A DNA stretch of 64,000 nucleotides from contig NZ_QZVR01000001.1 in assembly GCF_003660455.1 (NCBI RefSeq), forward strand, positions 310,001 to 374,000, in the 5' to 3' direction. Shown piece after piece: positions 22,635 through 32,879 of this stretch. The DNA comes from Nocardioides ferulae (GTDB lineage: Bacteria > Actinomycetota > Actinomycetes > Propionibacteriales > Nocardioidaceae). How positions within the stretch are numbered: position 1 is the stretch's first letter; each line of letters opens with the position of its first letter. The notes below the pieces were generated by a model. It made no database searches. It saw only the letters and a program-made list of their open reading frames with translations, and was not told the DNA's origin. Position numbers and translations under genes: made by a program.

Positions 22635-23615
22635 TCAGGCGGGGAGCGCGAGGGCCGGGCCCTGGCGCCGGGCCGCGTACCGCGTGGCCAGCAGGCTGAC
22701 GCCGCCGAGCAACAGCGCCGGCAGCCAGGCCAGCGCCGCCTTGAGCGAGACCGCGGCGGCGGCGGCGGTCCACGGCACCCCCGCGGAGACCAGCGCGAGC
22801 ACCAGCGCGCCGTCGCGCGGGCTGGCGCCGTTCGGACCGGGGATCGCCCCGGCGAGCTGGCTGGCCCCGAACGCGCCCAGGGCCGTGAGCGGGGAGATCT
22901 CGTGGCCGGTGGCGGCGACCGTGCCGAGCAGCAGCGCCGCGATCGAGGCCTGGTAGCACCCGGAGAGCCACAGTCCGTGTGCGAGCTGCCGGGGGCGGGG
23001 GAGCGGCCGGGTGGGCAGCCACTGAGGGCGCACTCTCCGGACGACCAGGAAGGCGAGCACGGCCAGGAGCGAGAGCCCGAAGGCGCCCAGCAGCATCCGC
23101 GTGGGCAGCGCCGTGCCGGCGAAGGCGACGAACAGGGTCAGTCCCAGGGCGCCCACGAACCGGTCGAGCGCCACGCTGAGGACCGCGTCGCCGCGACCGA
23201 GCCCGGTGCCGGTCAACCGGTGCATCCGCCACAGATCGGCGCCGACGTGGCCGGGGGTGAGCAGGCCCAGCAGCTCGGACTCGGCGTAGGCGCGCAGGTG
23301 CCAGCGACGGGTCAGGCCCGCCCCGGTGAGCGCGCGCCAGCGCAGCGGGCAGAGGAGGTACTTGCCGAGCACCCAGGGCAGCAGGCCCAGCAGCAGCGGC
23401 CACCAGCTGACCGACGGGAGGCGCGGCAGGGTCACGGCGGGAACCACCAGGCTGACCAGGATGCCGGCGATCAGCGCGGTGCGGGAGTGCGCGGCGCGCT
23501 TCAGCGTGTGGCCTGCCCGGCGCCAGCGGGAGGCGGGCGCGGCGGGCGGGCCGGCGTCGCACGGTGCTCGATCGCACGGTGCGGGCGGGGCGGCGGAGGC
23601 GGAGGAGGTGCTCAT
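22635..23615 (-). CDS. lysylphosphatidylglycerol-synthase-TM/flippase-like membrane protein
   Basis: 326 residues with about eight hydrophobic segments, resembling the UPF0104/LPG synthase transmembrane family (AglD-type flippase-like domain). Seen: ESELLGLLTPGHVGADLWRMHRL and LAGAIPGPNGASPRDGALV, the two conserved loops. There is no C-terminal aminoacyl-transfer domain, so lysinylation is not expected; lipid-linked substrate flipping is the usual guess. Start at ATG 23615 is uncertain because there is no clear ribosome-binding site. Divergent from sufR, in the place of the mannosyltransferase-like gene of mycobacteria. Confidence 0.75.
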   Translation of the reverse strand: MSTSSASAAPPAPCDRAPCDAGPPAAPASRWRRAGHTLKRAAHSRTALIAGILVSLVVPAVTLPRLPSVSWWPLLLGLLPWVLGKYLLCPLRWRALTGAGLTRRWHLRAYAESELLGLLTPGHVGADLWRMHRLTGTGLGRGDAVLSVALDRFVGALGLTLFVAFAGTALPTRMLLGAFGLSLLAVLAFLVVRRVRPQWLPTRPLPRPRQLAHGLWLSGCYQASIAALLLGTVAATGHEISPLTALGAFGASQLAGAIPGPNGASPRDGALVLALVSAGVPWTAAAAAVSLKAALAWLPALLLGGVSLLATRYAARRQGPALALPA

Positions 23616-23766
23616 GCGGCGGTGGGGTGTCCAGGGTCGCGGGGTGGGGAAGAGGGCCATTCTGAATGCAGGTTCCCCGGGGAGGGGAATTTCACGTTCC
23701 AAGGATCGGCAGGCGGACCCTGCGGGTGAGCGGTTCCACACCGCGGAGTCCTTAGGCGACCCTTAC

Positions 23767-23806
23767 TTGAAGCGCTCCAGCCAATAACGGCACACTGGCG
23801 TTGTGG
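23767..23806 (+). promoter_or_regulatory. sufR promoter with candidate SufR operator
   Basis: TTGAAG (23767-23772), 18 bases, CACACT (23791-23796), then GTG at 23803, so the message would start at or near the start codon. ACACT-GGCGT-TGTGG (23792-23806) overlaps the -10 and start; it is close to the ACACT-N5-TGTGA site I recall for mycobacterial SufR. Autorepression is inferred. Confidence 0.5.
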
Positions 23807-24540
23807 AATTCGCAGGGGCACCCGACGAGTCGACGCGGCAGCGCGTCGCTCGGACGATCCTCGTCGACGGCCCCTCCACCGCCGCCGGCCTCGCGGCCTC
23901 CCTCGACCTGACCGCGGCCGCCGTCCGCCGGCACCTCGACCAGCTCGTCGACGAGGGCCTCGTCGAGGCTCGCGACCCGCGGGCGCTCGCGTCCCGGGGC
24001 CGGGGCCGCCCGGCCAAGGTGTTCGCGCTCACCGAGGCCGGTCGCGACCTGTTCGACCAGCAGTACGACGATCTCGCGGTGCAGGCGCTGCGGTTCCTGG
24101 CCGAGACCGGCGGCGAGGCCGCCGTCCGGGAATTCGCCAAGCGACGTTCGGCGTTCATCGAGGAGAGGTTCGAGACGGTCCGCCGCGACCATCCCGACCT
24201 CAGTGCCGCCGAGGCGCTGGCCCGCGTCTTCACCGACGAGGGCTACGCAGCGGCGGTGCGTTCGGTGCCGGTGGGAGAGCAGCTGTGCCAGCAGCACTGC
24301 CCGGTCTCCCACGTCGCCCACGAGTTCCCCCAGCTGTGCGAGGCCGAGACCGAGGCGATCAGCCGCGTCCTCGGCCGCCACGTGCAACGGCTGGCCACCA
24401 TCGCCCACGGCGACGGGGTGTGCACCACCTGCCTGCCGGACGCCGTGATCCCGGTGGGCGCCACCCGCACCAACCAAGACAGCAAGCCCGGCAACACCTC
24501 AGGCAGCATCTCCCACCAGAAGGAGCAGGTCACCACATGA
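23803..24540 (+). CDS. sufR: Fe-S cluster-sensing repressor SufR
   Basis: 245 residues. Residues about 12-60 are a winged helix-turn-helix of the DeoR/ArsR-like type ([19 protein letters not shown]). Cys162, Cys166, Cys179 and Cys207 are spaced C-x3-C-x12-C-x27-C, the same spacing as the cluster-binding cysteines of mycobacterial SufR (175/179/192/220 as I recall them). The family represses the suf operon when its 4Fe-4S cluster is intact and derepresses on iron or oxidative stress. Its stop overlaps the sufB start in ATGA. The final 30 residues are polar and probably disordered. Confidence 0.92.
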   Translation: MEFAGAPDESTRQRVARTILVDGPSTAAGLAASLDLTAAAVRRHLDQLVDEGLVEARDPRALASRGRGRPAKVFALTEAGRDLFDQQYDDLAVQALRFLAETGGEAAVREFAKRRSAFIEERFETVRRDHPDLSAAEALARVFTDEGYAAAVRSVPVGEQLCQQHCPVSHVAHEFPQLCEAETEAISRVLGRHVQRLATIAHGDGVCTTCLPDAVIPVGATRTNQDSKPGNTSGSISHQKEQVTT

Positions 24541-25955
24541 CCTCCATCGAGGAGCTCAACCCCGAGCTGAAGAACATCGGCCGCTACGAGTTCGGCTGGG
24601 CCGACCCCGACGTCGCCGGCGCCGAGGCTCAGCGCGGGCTGAACGAGGCGGTCGTGCGCGACATCTCCGGCAAGAAGGGCGAGCCGCAGTGGATGCTCGA
24701 CCTGCGGCTGAAGGGCCTCAAGCTCTTCGACCGCAAGCCGATGCCGACCTGGGGCTCGGACCTGTCGACGATCGACTTCGACAACATCAAGTACTTCGTC
24801 CGGTCCAGCGAGAAGCAGGCCACCTCCTGGGAGGACCTGCCCGAGGACATCAAGAACACCTACGACAAGCTCGGCATCCCCGAGGCCGAGAAGCAGCGGC
24901 TGGTGGCCGGGGTCGCGGCCCAGTACGAGTCCGAGGTCGTCTACCACTCGATCCGCGAGGACCTCGAGTCCCAGGGCGTCATCTTCGTCGACACCGACAC
25001 CGCGCTGAAGGAGCACGAAGAGCTCTTCAAGGAGTACTTCGGCACCGTCATCCCGGTCGGTGACAACAAGTTCTCGGCGCTGAACACCTCGGTGTGGTCG
25101 GGCGGCTCGTTCATCTACGTGCCCAAGGGGGTGCACGTCGACATCCCGCTGCAGGCCTACTTCCGGATCAACACCGAGAACATGGGCCAGTTCGAGCGCA
25201 CGCTGATCATCGTCGACGAGGACGCCTACGTGCACTACGTCGAGGGCTGCACCGCGCCGATCTACTCCTCCGACTCGCTGCACTCCGCCGTGGTGGAGAT
25301 CGTCGTCAAGAAGGGCGGCCGGTGCCGCTACACGACGATCCAGAACTGGTCGAACAACGTCTACAACCTCGTCACCAAGCGGGCGACCTGCGAGGCCGGC
25401 GCCACCATGGAGTGGGTCGACGGCAACATCGGCTCCAAGATCACCATGAAGTACCCCGCGATCTACCTGATGGGCGAGCACGCCAAGGGCGAGACGCTCT
25501 CGATCGCGTTCGCCGGCGAGGGCCAGCACCAGGACGCGGGCGCCAAGATGGTGCACGCCGCCCCGCACACCTCCAGCTCCATCCTGAGCAAGTCGGTGGC
25601 CCGCGGCGGCGGGCGCACGTCGTACCGCGGGCTGATCCAGGTCAACGAGGGCGCCCACGGGTCGAAGTCCAACGTGCTCTGCGACGCGCTGCTGGTCGAC
25701 CAGATCAGCCGCTCCGACACCTACCCCTACGTCGACATCCGCGAGGACGACGTGTCGATGGGGCACGAGGCGAGCGTCTCGAAGGTCTCCGACGACCAGC
25801 TCTTCTACCTGATGTCGCGCGGGCTGGAGGAGGACGAGGCGATGGCGATGATCGTGCGCGGCTTCGTCGAGCCGATCGCCAAGGAGCTCCCGATGGAGTA
25901 CGCCCTCGAGCTGAACCGGCTGATCGAGCTGCAGATGGAGGGCGCGGTCGGCTGA
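24537..25955 (+). CDS. sufB: Fe-S cluster assembly scaffold SufB
   Basis: 472 residues, full length; core of the SufBC2D scaffold on which Fe-S clusters are built. Seen: [20 protein letters not shown], the beta-helix core with [16 protein letters not shown], and the C-terminal [17 protein letters not shown] shared with SufD. No intein is present, unlike in M. tuberculosis SufB. ATG overlaps the sufR stop, so repressor and scaffold are translationally coupled. Confidence 0.97.
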   Translation: MTSIEELNPELKNIGRYEFGWADPDVAGAEAQRGLNEAVVRDISGKKGEPQWMLDLRLKGLKLFDRKPMPTWGSDLSTIDFDNIKYFVRSSEKQATSWEDLPEDIKNTYDKLGIPEAEKQRLVAGVAAQYESEVVYHSIREDLESQGVIFVDTDTALKEHEELFKEYFGTVIPVGDNKFSALNTSVWSGGSFIYVPKGVHVDIPLQAYFRINTENMGQFERTLIIVDEDAYVHYVEGCTAPIYSSDSLHSAVVEIVVKKGGRCRYTTIQNWSNNVYNLVTKRATCEAGATMEWVDGNIGSKITMKYPAIYLMGEHAKGETLSIAFAGEGQHQDAGAKMVHAAPHTSSSILSKSVARGGGRTSYRGLIQVNEGAHGSKSNVLCDALLVDQISRSDTYPYVDIREDDVSMGHEASVSKVSDDQLFYLMSRGLEEDEAMAMIVRGFVEPIAKELPMEYALELNRLIELQMEGAVG

Positions 25956-26004
25956 GACCCGCACCGCTGCCCGGCACACCCCCGAGAACCGAGAAAGACG
26001 AGCT

Positions 26005-27189
26005 GTGACTGTTGTCGACACCGCCCGCGAGAGCGTGGCGTCCGCGCTGGAGTTGGGCCGGGTGGAGTCCCACCTGAACCCTCCGGCGTCCTACGACCTG
26101 GCCGACCACCCCGTGCCCACCGGGCGCGAGGAGGTGTGGCGCTTCACCCCGCTGAAGCGGCTGCGCGGCATCCTCGACGGTGAGCCGTCCTCGGACTGCC
26201 TCACCTGGGAGACCGAGCTGCCCGAGGGCGTCACGGTCAGCACGATCTCCGCCCAGGAGGCGCGCGACCTCGGCGAGCTCGCCCCCAACGAGCGCCCGGC
26301 GGCCCTCGCGGCCGCCCACTCCGGCGGCGCGGCGCTGATCGACGTGCCGGCCGACCTCGAGACCGACCAGCCGATCACGATCCGGCTGCACGGCGAGAGC
26401 GTCGACGACCTGGTCTGGGGGCAGCTGCTGTTCCGGGTGGGCGCGCACGCCCGCGTCACGATCGTGCTGATCCACACCGGTTCGGCCCGCTACAGCGCGA
26501 TCTCGACGTTCCTGGTCGGCGACGGCGCCACGGTCAACGTGCTGACCCTGCAGGACTGGGCCGACGACGCGGTGCACCTGGGCCGCGACGCGATCCGGGT
26601 GGGCCGCGACGCCAGCGTCAAGCACACCGCGATCTCCTTCGGCGGCGACCTGGTCCGGATGCACGCCAACGTCGAGTACGCCGCCCCCGGCGGCGAGGCG
26701 GAGCTGCTCGGCCTCTACTTCGCCGACGAGGGCCAGCACATCGAGCACCGGCTCTTCGCCGACCACACCGCGCCGAAGACCAAGAGCCACGTGCTCTACA
26801 AGGGGGCCCTGCAGGGTGCCGGCGCGCACACGGTCTGGGTCGGCAACGTGCTGATCCGCAAGGTCGCCGAGGGCATCGAGACCTACGAGGAGAACCGCAA
26901 CCTGGTGCTCACCGACGGCTGCCAGGCCGACTCGATCCCCAACCTCGAGATCGAGACCGGCGACATCGAGGGTGCCGGGCACGCCTCGGCGACCGCCCGG
27001 TTCGACGACGAGCAGCTGTTCTACCTCCGTTCCCGCGGGGTCTCCGAGAAGGAGGCGCAGCGTCTGGTCGTGCACGGCTTCTTCAACGACCTGATCCGCA
27101 AGGTCGGCGTCGTCTCGATCGAGGAGAAGCTGCTGGCCACCGTCGAGGCCGAGTTGGCGCGCAACGTGCTGGGCAAGGAGCTCCCGTGA
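26005..27189 (+). CDS. sufD: Fe-S cluster assembly protein SufD
   Basis: 394 residues; partner of SufB in the SufBCD complex. Seen: the N-terminal WRFTPLKRLRGIL region, the beta-helix with KSHVLYKGALQGAGAHT, and ATARFDDEQLFYLRSRGVSEKEA near the C-terminus. GTG start after GAGAAAGACGAG. 49 bases downstream of sufB, and overlaps the Rieske gene by four bases (GTGA). Confidence 0.95.
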   Translation: MTVVDTARESVASALELGRVESHLNPPASYDLADHPVPTGREEVWRFTPLKRLRGILDGEPSSDCLTWETELPEGVTVSTISAQEARDLGELAPNERPAALAAAHSGGAALIDVPADLETDQPITIRLHGESVDDLVWGQLLFRVGAHARVTIVLIHTGSARYSAISTFLVGDGATVNVLTLQDWADDAVHLGRDAIRVGRDASVKHTAISFGGDLVRMHANVEYAAPGGEAELLGLYFADEGQHIEHRLFADHTAPKTKSHVLYKGALQGAGAHTVWVGNVLIRKVAEGIETYEENRNLVLTDGCQADSIPNLEIETGDIEGAGHASATARFDDEQLFYLRSRGVSEKEAQRLVVHGFFNDLIRKVGVVSIEEKLLATVEAELARNVLGKELP

Positions 27190-27521
27190 CGTTCGAGCGG
27201 GTCTGCGCCCTCTCCGAGGTCCCCGGCGACGAGGGCCTGGCGGTCCGCGTCGGTGACCTCGACGTGGCCGTGGCCCGCGACGGCGACGACGTCTATGCGG
27301 TGCAGGACCTCTGCACCCACGCGGCGGTGCCGTTGAGCGAGGGCGAGGTCGCCGACTGCCAGATCGAGTGCTGGCTGCACGGGTCGCGCTTCGACCTGCG
27401 CTCCGGCAAGCCCACCGGGCCGCCGGCGACGGAGCCGGTCGCGACCTTCCCGGTGGAGGTCCGCGACGGCGACGTCTTCGTCGACGTCTCCCAGACGCTC
27501 AACGGCGTCACCCCGAGCTGA
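27186..27521 (+). CDS. Rieske-type [2Fe-2S] ferredoxin
   Basis: 111 residues forming a single Rieske domain. Ligands: Cys43 and His45 (CTHAAVPL), Cys62 and His65 (CWLHGSRFDL). It resembles the ferredoxin component of non-haem dioxygenases but no dioxygenase is nearby; instead it sits between sufD and sufC, as in many actinobacterial suf operons. It may supply electrons for cluster assembly or be an early recipient of clusters; this role is inferred from position. Confidence 0.93.
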   Translation: MTFERVCALSEVPGDEGLAVRVGDLDVAVARDGDDVYAVQDLCTHAAVPLSEGEVADCQIECWLHGSRFDLRSGKPTGPPATEPVATFPVEVRDGDVFVDVSQTLNGVTPS

Positions 27522-27585
27522 ACAGCTTCCCGGCCGCCCCGCGGCCGGCTTCCAGGTCTGACTTCTAGGTTAAGGAACCACACTG

Positions 27586-28344
<759 letters not shown>

Positions 28345-28491
28345 GCGGCACCGGGCGGCGTTGCCGGCGCTCGACGGCCCGCTCCGCGTGAAGGCCGCCT
28401 TCGCTTCGGCGCCTTGCCCAGCACCGCTTCTCCCACCCCCGCCCCCAGGCACCTGCTCCGAGAACCCGCACAGCCGACGAAGGACGACCAC

Positions 28492-29751
28492 ATGATCGAG
28501 GGCCTGCTCCCCGAGCTCGAGGTGATCCGCAAGGACTTCCCGATCCTCGAGCGCACGCTCGCGGGTGGGCAGCCCCTGGTCTACCTCGACAGCGCGAACA
28601 CCTCGCAGAAGCCGCAGTGCGTGATCGACGCGATGGTCGACCACCTCGAGCGGCACAACGCCAACGTGGCCCGGGCGATGCACCAGCTCGGCGCCGAGGC
28701 CTCCGAGGCGTTCGAGGACGCCCGCGACAAGGTGGCGTCGTTCATCAAGGCGCCCAGCCGCGACGAGGTGATCTTCACCAAGAACGCCTCCGAGGCGCTG
28801 AACCTGGTGGCGAACACGCTGGCCTGGGCCACCGGCGACCTCGCCATCGGTCCCGGCGACGAGGTCGTCATCACCGAGATGGAGCACCACTCCAACATCG
28901 TGCCGTGGCAGCTGCTGACCGAGCGCAAGGGCGCGACCCTGCGCTGGTTCGGGCTCACCGACGACGGCCGGCTCGACCTGTCGGACCTCGACCGGCTGAT
29001 CAACGAGCGCACCAAGGTCGTCTCGCTGACCTGGGTGTCGAACATGCTCGGCACGATCAACCCGGTCGCCGAGATCGCCCGGCGGGCCCACGAGGTCGGG
29101 GCGATCGTCGTCGTCGACGCCGCCCAGGCGGCGCCGCAGCTGCCGGTCGACGTGACCGAGGTGGGCGCCGACCTGCTGGCGTTCACCGGCCACAAGGTGG
29201 TCGGGCCGACCGGCATCGGTGTGCTGTGGGGCAGTCGGCGGGTGCTCGAGCAGCTGCCGCCGTTCCTCGGTGGCGGCGAGATGATCGAGACCGTCCGCAT
29301 GGACCGCTCGACGTACGCCGGCATCCCGCACAAGTTCGAGGCCGGCACCCCGCCGATCGCCGAGGCCGTCGGCCTCGGTGCCGCGGTCGACTACCTCGCG
29401 GCGGTCGGCATGGAGGCGGTGCACGCCCACGAGCAGGCGATCACCGGCTACGCCCTCGAGGGGCTGGCCACGGTGCCGGGACTCACCGTGCTCGGCCCGC
29501 AGGACGCCGCCTCCCGCGGCGGCGCGATCTCCTTCGAGATCGACGGGGTGCACCCCCACGACGTGGCGCAGGTGCTCGACTCGCGCGGCATCGCCGTGCG
29601 CGCGGGCCACCACTGCGCCAAGCCCGCGCATGCCCGGTTCGGGGTGCAGAGCTCGTCGCGGATGTCGTCCTACCTCTACACGACGCCGGCCGAGATCGAC
29701 GCCCTGGTCGAGGGCCTCCTCTACACCCGCTCCTACTTCAAGGTGGGCTGA
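28492..29751 (+). CDS. sufS: cysteine desulfurase SufS
   Basis: 419 residues, group II PLP-dependent desulfurase that releases sulfur from cysteine for cluster assembly. Seen: PLP-lysine Lys235 in FTGHKVVGPTGIGVLWG, catalytic Cys375 in RAGHHCAKPAHARFG, and VDAAQAAPQLPVDV. The ATG preceded by GAAGGACGACC was chosen over upstream in-frame positions. 147 bases after sufC, then sufU two bases after the stop. Confidence 0.96.
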   Translation: MIEGLLPELEVIRKDFPILERTLAGGQPLVYLDSANTSQKPQCVIDAMVDHLERHNANVARAMHQLGAEASEAFEDARDKVASFIKAPSRDEVIFTKNASEALNLVANTLAWATGDLAIGPGDEVVITEMEHHSNIVPWQLLTERKGATLRWFGLTDDGRLDLSDLDRLINERTKVVSLTWVSNMLGTINPVAEIARRAHEVGAIVVVDAAQAAPQLPVDVTEVGADLLAFTGHKVVGPTGIGVLWGSRRVLEQLPPFLGGGEMIETVRMDRSTYAGIPHKFEAGTPPIAEAVGLGAAVDYLAAVGMEAVHAHEQAITGYALEGLATVPGLTVLGPQDAASRGGAISFEIDGVHPHDVAQVLDSRGIAVRAGHHCAKPAHARFGVQSSSRMSSYLYTTPAEIDALVEGLLYTRSYFKVG

Positions 29752-29753
29752 CG

Positions 29754-30251
29754 ATGACCTCTGCCGCCAACCAGGACCTGGATGCGCTCTACCAGGAGAT
29801 CATCCTCGACCACTACAAGAACCCGCACCACAAGGGCCTGCGCGACCCGTTCGAGGCCGAGGTGCACCACGTCAACCCGACCTGCGGCGACGAGGTGACG
29901 CTGCGGGTGCACCTGACCGAGGGCCCCGAGGGCACCGTCGTCTCCGACGTGTCCTACGACTCGGTGGGATGCTCGATCTCGCAGGCCTCCACCTCGGTGC
30001 TCACCGACCTGGTGATCGGCAAGAGCACCGATGAGGCGTTCGAGATCCACCAGACGTTCCTGACCCTGATGCAGGGCAAGGGCACCGTCGAGCCCGACGA
30101 GGACGTCCTCGAGGACGGCATCGCCTTCGCCGGCGTCGCCAAGTTCCCCGCCCGCGTGAAGTGCGCCCTGCTGTCGTGGATGGCGTTCAAGGACGCCGCC
30201 GCGCAGGTCCTCGCCGACCCCAACGCTTCCAACCCCGAGGAGAGCAAGTGA
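29754..30251 (+). CDS. sufU: SufU zinc-dependent sulfurtransferase
   Basis: 165 residues, IscU-like fold. Zn ligands/sulfur-transfer cysteines Cys44 (NPTCGDEV), Cys73 (SVGCSISQAS) and Cys137 (RVKCALLSW), with Asp46. An insertion of about 18 residues before the last Cys, absent in IscU, marks it as SufU, which takes sulfur from SufS. Starts two bases after sufS. Confidence 0.95.
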   Translation: MTSAANQDLDALYQEIILDHYKNPHHKGLRDPFEAEVHHVNPTCGDEVTLRVHLTEGPEGTVVSDVSYDSVGCSISQASTSVLTDLVIGKSTDEAFEIHQTFLTLMQGKGTVEPDEDVLEDGIAFAGVAKFPARVKCALLSWMAFKDAAAQVLADPNASNPEESK

Positions 30252-30634
30252 CCGAGCAGCAGCCCAGCACCGTCGACCACGGCGACCTGCCCGAGGTGCC
30301 CCAGGCCACCGGTGGCGGCGTGAGCACGCTGTCCAAGGACGACGTCACCGAGGCGATGAAGGACGTCGTCGACCCCGAGCTCGGCATCAACGTCGTCGAC
30401 CTCGGCCTGGTCTACGACGTGCACATCGACGAGAGCACCCGCGTGGTGCTCGACATGACGCTGACCTCGGCGGCCTGTCCGCTGACCGACGTGATCGAGG
30501 ACCAGACCAACTCCGCGCTCGAGGGCCTGGCCAACGACGTGGCGATCAACTGGGTCTGGATGCCGCCGTGGGGCCCCGACAAGATCACCCCCGACGGCCG
30601 CGAGCAGCTGCGCGCCCTCGGCTTCAACGTCTGA
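30248..30634 (+). CDS. sufT: SufT/MIP18-family (DUF59) Fe-S maturation protein
   Basis: 128 residues. DUF59 domain with VVDPELGINVVDLGLVYDV and TSAACPLTDVIEDQ, including the conserved cysteine near residue 77. SufT-type proteins help deliver Fe-S clusters under high demand. GTG overlaps the sufU stop in GTGA. It is last in the operon and a 10-bp hairpin follows at once. Confidence 0.92.
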   Translation: MTEQQPSTVDHGDLPEVPQATGGGVSTLSKDDVTEAMKDVVDPELGINVVDLGLVYDVHIDESTRVVLDMTLTSAACPLTDVIEDQTNSALEGLANDVAINWVWMPPWGPDKITPDGREQLRALGFNV

Positions 30635-30636
30635 GC

Positions 30637-30667
30637 GCTGACCCTCTGAGGAACGAGGAGGGTCAGC
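30637..30667 (+). terminator. hairpin after the suf operon
   Basis: GCTGACCCTC and GAGGGTCAGC form a perfect 10-bp stem with an 11-base loop, two bases after the sufT stop. No T-run follows. Position strongly suggests the end of the suf transcript. Confidence 0.6.
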
Positions 30668-30864
30668 AGGCGAGGAGGTCGAGCGAGCCCCGCGGGCGAG
30701 CTTGCGAGGCCGCGACGGGCGGGTCGAGACCTTGGGTCGCGCCTCCGAGGAACGGGCGGCGTCGCGACGCGAAGAGGTCGGCGAGCCCCGCTGCGCTGTG
30801 GGTCGTGTGCTCGCGAACGCCCTATGGCGCGTCCACAGGCACACGACCGGGCTCCGACCTCCCG

Positions 30865-30870
30865 TAGGGT
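30865..30870 (+). promoter_or_regulatory. -10-like TAGGGT before the ASCH-like gene
   Basis: TAGGGT ends six bases before the ATG at 30877, giving a leaderless arrangement. No clear -35. Confidence 0.4.
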
Positions 30871-30876
30871 CTCCGC

Positions 30877-31269
30877 ATGACCGACGGCGCCGTGCATCGT
30901 GAACCCGACCACGCCGAGGTGGCGGCGTTCTGGAACCTCGCCCGCTTCCACGCGAAGCTGAACTCGCTGCCGGGCTACTTCGGCCCGACCGCGCTCGAGG
31001 CGGTCCCGCCGCCGGTCTGGTCGCTGGGGGAGAGCGCCGCCGAGGCCGACGAGCTGGTCGACCGACTGCTCGACGCGGCGAGTGTCGAGCTGCCCGTCCC
31101 CCTCATCGAGTTCGGGGGCGAGGAGCTGCCCGAGGTCGGTGCGTTGGGCATCGTGGCCGACGGTGGCGGGCACCCCCGGGCGTTGGTCAGCACCACCGCC
31201 GTGGAGGTGCAGGGCGACGCCGTGGTGGAGCACCTGCGGGTGCTCTGGGCTCCCGAGCGCGGAGCCTGA
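30877..31269 (+). CDS. ASCH-domain-like protein
   Basis: 130 residues. AAFWNLARFHAKLN at the N-terminus, then VWSLGESAAEADELVDRLL and GALGIVADGGGHPRALVSTTAVEV resemble YhfF-type ASCH proteins, which have an RNA-binding PUA-like fold. It lacks the usual Lys-Thr-Ala-Thr strand after the helix and the C-terminal WR...H part, so it is a divergent or shortened member. It ends five bases before the release-factor gene, and a link to RNA or translation fits but is inferred. Confidence 0.6.
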   Translation: MTDGAVHREPDHAEVAAFWNLARFHAKLNSLPGYFGPTALEAVPPPVWSLGESAAEADELVDRLLDAASVELPVPLIEFGGEELPEVGALGIVADGGGHPRALVSTTAVEVQGDAVVEHLRVLWAPERGA

Positions 31270-31273
31270 CGAG

Positions 31274-31897
31274 GTGACCGCCGGCGCCGCGAGCGTGCCG
31301 GTCCCGGCCGCCCGGATGGCACGGTGGGTGCTGAACTTCCAGGGCCGGCACGGCGCGACCGCGCTGACGGTCACCGACGGCGCGCTCGCCGGAGTCGCCG
31401 CGGACGGCTCCTCGTTCAGCGCGCGGCTGCCGTTCGAGCAGCGGTACGCCGGTCTGCCGGACGCCGACGCGTTCGCCGCGGCCGCCGCGGCGCCCGACGA
31501 CTGGGGAGTGCTGCTCGTGCGCAAGGGCGGGTTCGCGGTGGCGCGGCTGGCCGGGGAGCAGACGACCGACTCGAAGGTGGGGCAACGGCACGTGCAGGGC
31601 CGGACCAAGGCCGGTGGTCAGAGCCAGCAGCGGTTCGCGAGGCGGCGTGACAACCAGGCGAGGCAGGCGTTCGAAGCGGCGGCCGACCACGCCGCGCGGA
31701 TCCTCGACGGGCTGGCCGGGCCCCTGGTCACCGGCGGCGACCACGCGGCGGTGACCGAGGTGCTGGAGGACCCGCGGCTGCGGCGGCACCGGGTCGTGCC
31801 TCCGTTCCTGTCGGTGCCGGACCCCCGCCGCGGCGTCCTGGAGCGTGCCGTGTCCGACGCCGCCGCGCTGCGTGTCGAGGTCCACAACGCCGACTGA
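31274..31897 (+). CDS. acVLRF1-type peptidyl-tRNA hydrolase/release factor
   Basis: 207 residues. The central [20 protein letters not shown] holds a GGQ motif at 114-116 as in eRF1/Vms1/ANKZF1, and the protein resembles the actinobacterial Vms1-like release factor acVLRF1. Such factors free the nascent chain from peptidyl-tRNA on stalled large ribosomal subunits. GTG start at 31274, five bases after the ASCH-like gene, with no strong ribosome-binding site. The link with an RNA-binding-fold neighbour supports a translation quality role. Confidence 0.85.
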   Translation: MTAGAASVPVPAARMARWVLNFQGRHGATALTVTDGALAGVAADGSSFSARLPFEQRYAGLPDADAFAAAAAAPDDWGVLLVRKGGFAVARLAGEQTTDSKVGQRHVQGRTKAGGQSQQRFARRRDNQARQAFEAAADHAARILDGLAGPLVTGGDHAAVTEVLEDPRLRRHRVVPPFLSVPDPRRGVLERAVSDAAALRVEVHNAD

Positions 31898-31915
31898 GGC
31901 ACCGCTCCGTGAACC

Positions 31916-31945
31916 TCGGCAAAGGCGCCCCACGAGGTCTAGCGT
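31916..31945 (+). promoter_or_regulatory. candidate promoter of the ABC exporter
   Basis: TCGGCA (31916-31921), 18 bases, TAGCGT (31940-31945), then seven bases to the GTG. Confidence 0.4.
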
Positions 31946-31952
31946 GGGGCAT

Positions 31953-32879
31953 GTGAGCACCACTGAGGCTCCGATCCGCATCCGGGGACTGGTCAAGACC
32001 TTCGGTTCGCTCCGAGCGCTGGACGAGCTCGACCTGGAGGTCCGGCGCGGCGAGGTGCACGGGTTCCTCGGCCCCAACGGCGCCGGCAAGTCGACGACGA
32101 TCCGGGTGCTGCTCGGGTTGCTGCGCAAGGACGCCGGCGAGGTCCGGATGCTCGACGGCGACCCGTGGCACGACGCCGCCGCGCTGCACCGGCGGCTGGC
32201 CTACGTGCCCGGCGACGTGAACCTGTGGCCGAACCTGACCGGCGGTGAGGTGATCGACCTGCTCGGCCGGCTGCGCGGCGGCGTCGACGAGGTGCGTCGC
32301 GCCCGGCTGTTGGAGCGGTTCGAGCTCGACCCCCGCAAGAAGGGCCGCAGCTACTCCAAGGGCAACCGGCAGAAGGTAGCGCTCGTCGCGGCCCTGGCCT
32401 CCGACGTCGAGCTGCTGCTCCTCGACGAACCGACGTCCGGCCTGGACCCGCTGATGGAGAGCGTCTTCCGTGACGAGGTGGAGCGCTTCCGGGACGGCGG
32501 CGGCACCGTGCTGCTGAGCAGCCACATCCTGGCCGAGGTGGAGCACCTGTGCGACCGGGTGAGCATCATCCGCGCCGGACGCCGCGTGGAGACCGGCACC
32601 CTCGGCGACCTGCGCCACCTCACCCGCACCTCGATCTCGGCCGAGCTGAGCCGCCCGGCGGTGGGGCTCGAGGGCATCGACGGGCTGCACGACCTCGACG
32701 TCGACGGCCTGCGGGTGCACTTCCAGGTGGAGGGGAAGGCGATGGACGCCGCCCTCGACACGCTGCAGGCCGCGGGCGTGCGCTCGCTCAGCGCTCAGCC
32801 GCCGAGTCTCGAGGAGCTGTTCTTGCGCCACTACGGCGAGGAGCTGGCGCCGGCCGAGGAGGGCAGCGCGGCGCCATGA
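31953..32879 (+). CDS. ABC exporter ATP-binding protein
   Basis: 308 residues. Walker [10 protein letters not shown], signature-region [15 protein letters not shown], Walker [16 protein letters not shown]-loop [10 protein letters not shown], and a C-terminal accessory domain ending [15 protein letters not shown]. The signature reads YSKGNRQK rather than LSGGQ, as in other exporters of this subgroup. ATGA overlap couples it to the permease. Probably exports an antibiotic-like or lipid compound; the substrate is unknown. Confidence 0.9.
   Translation: MSTTEAPIRIRGLVKTFGSLRALDELDLEVRRGEVHGFLGPNGAGKSTTIRVLLGLLRKDAGEVRMLDGDPWHDAAALHRRLAYVPGDVNLWPNLTGGEVIDLLGRLRGGVDEVRRARLLERFELDPRKKGRSYSKGNRQKVALVAALASDVELLLLDEPTSGLDPLMESVFRDEVERFRDGGGTVLLSSHILAEVEHLCDRVSIIRAGRRVETGTLGDLRHLTRTSISAELSRPAVGLEGIDGLHDLDVDGLRVHFQVEGKAMDAALDTLQAAGVRSLSAQPPSLEELFLRHYGEELAPAEEGSAAP

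Noticed and set aside
30668..30860. RNA gene after the suf operon
   Set aside because: GC-rich with short inverted pieces, but no tRNA cloverleaf or known RNA shape could be made.
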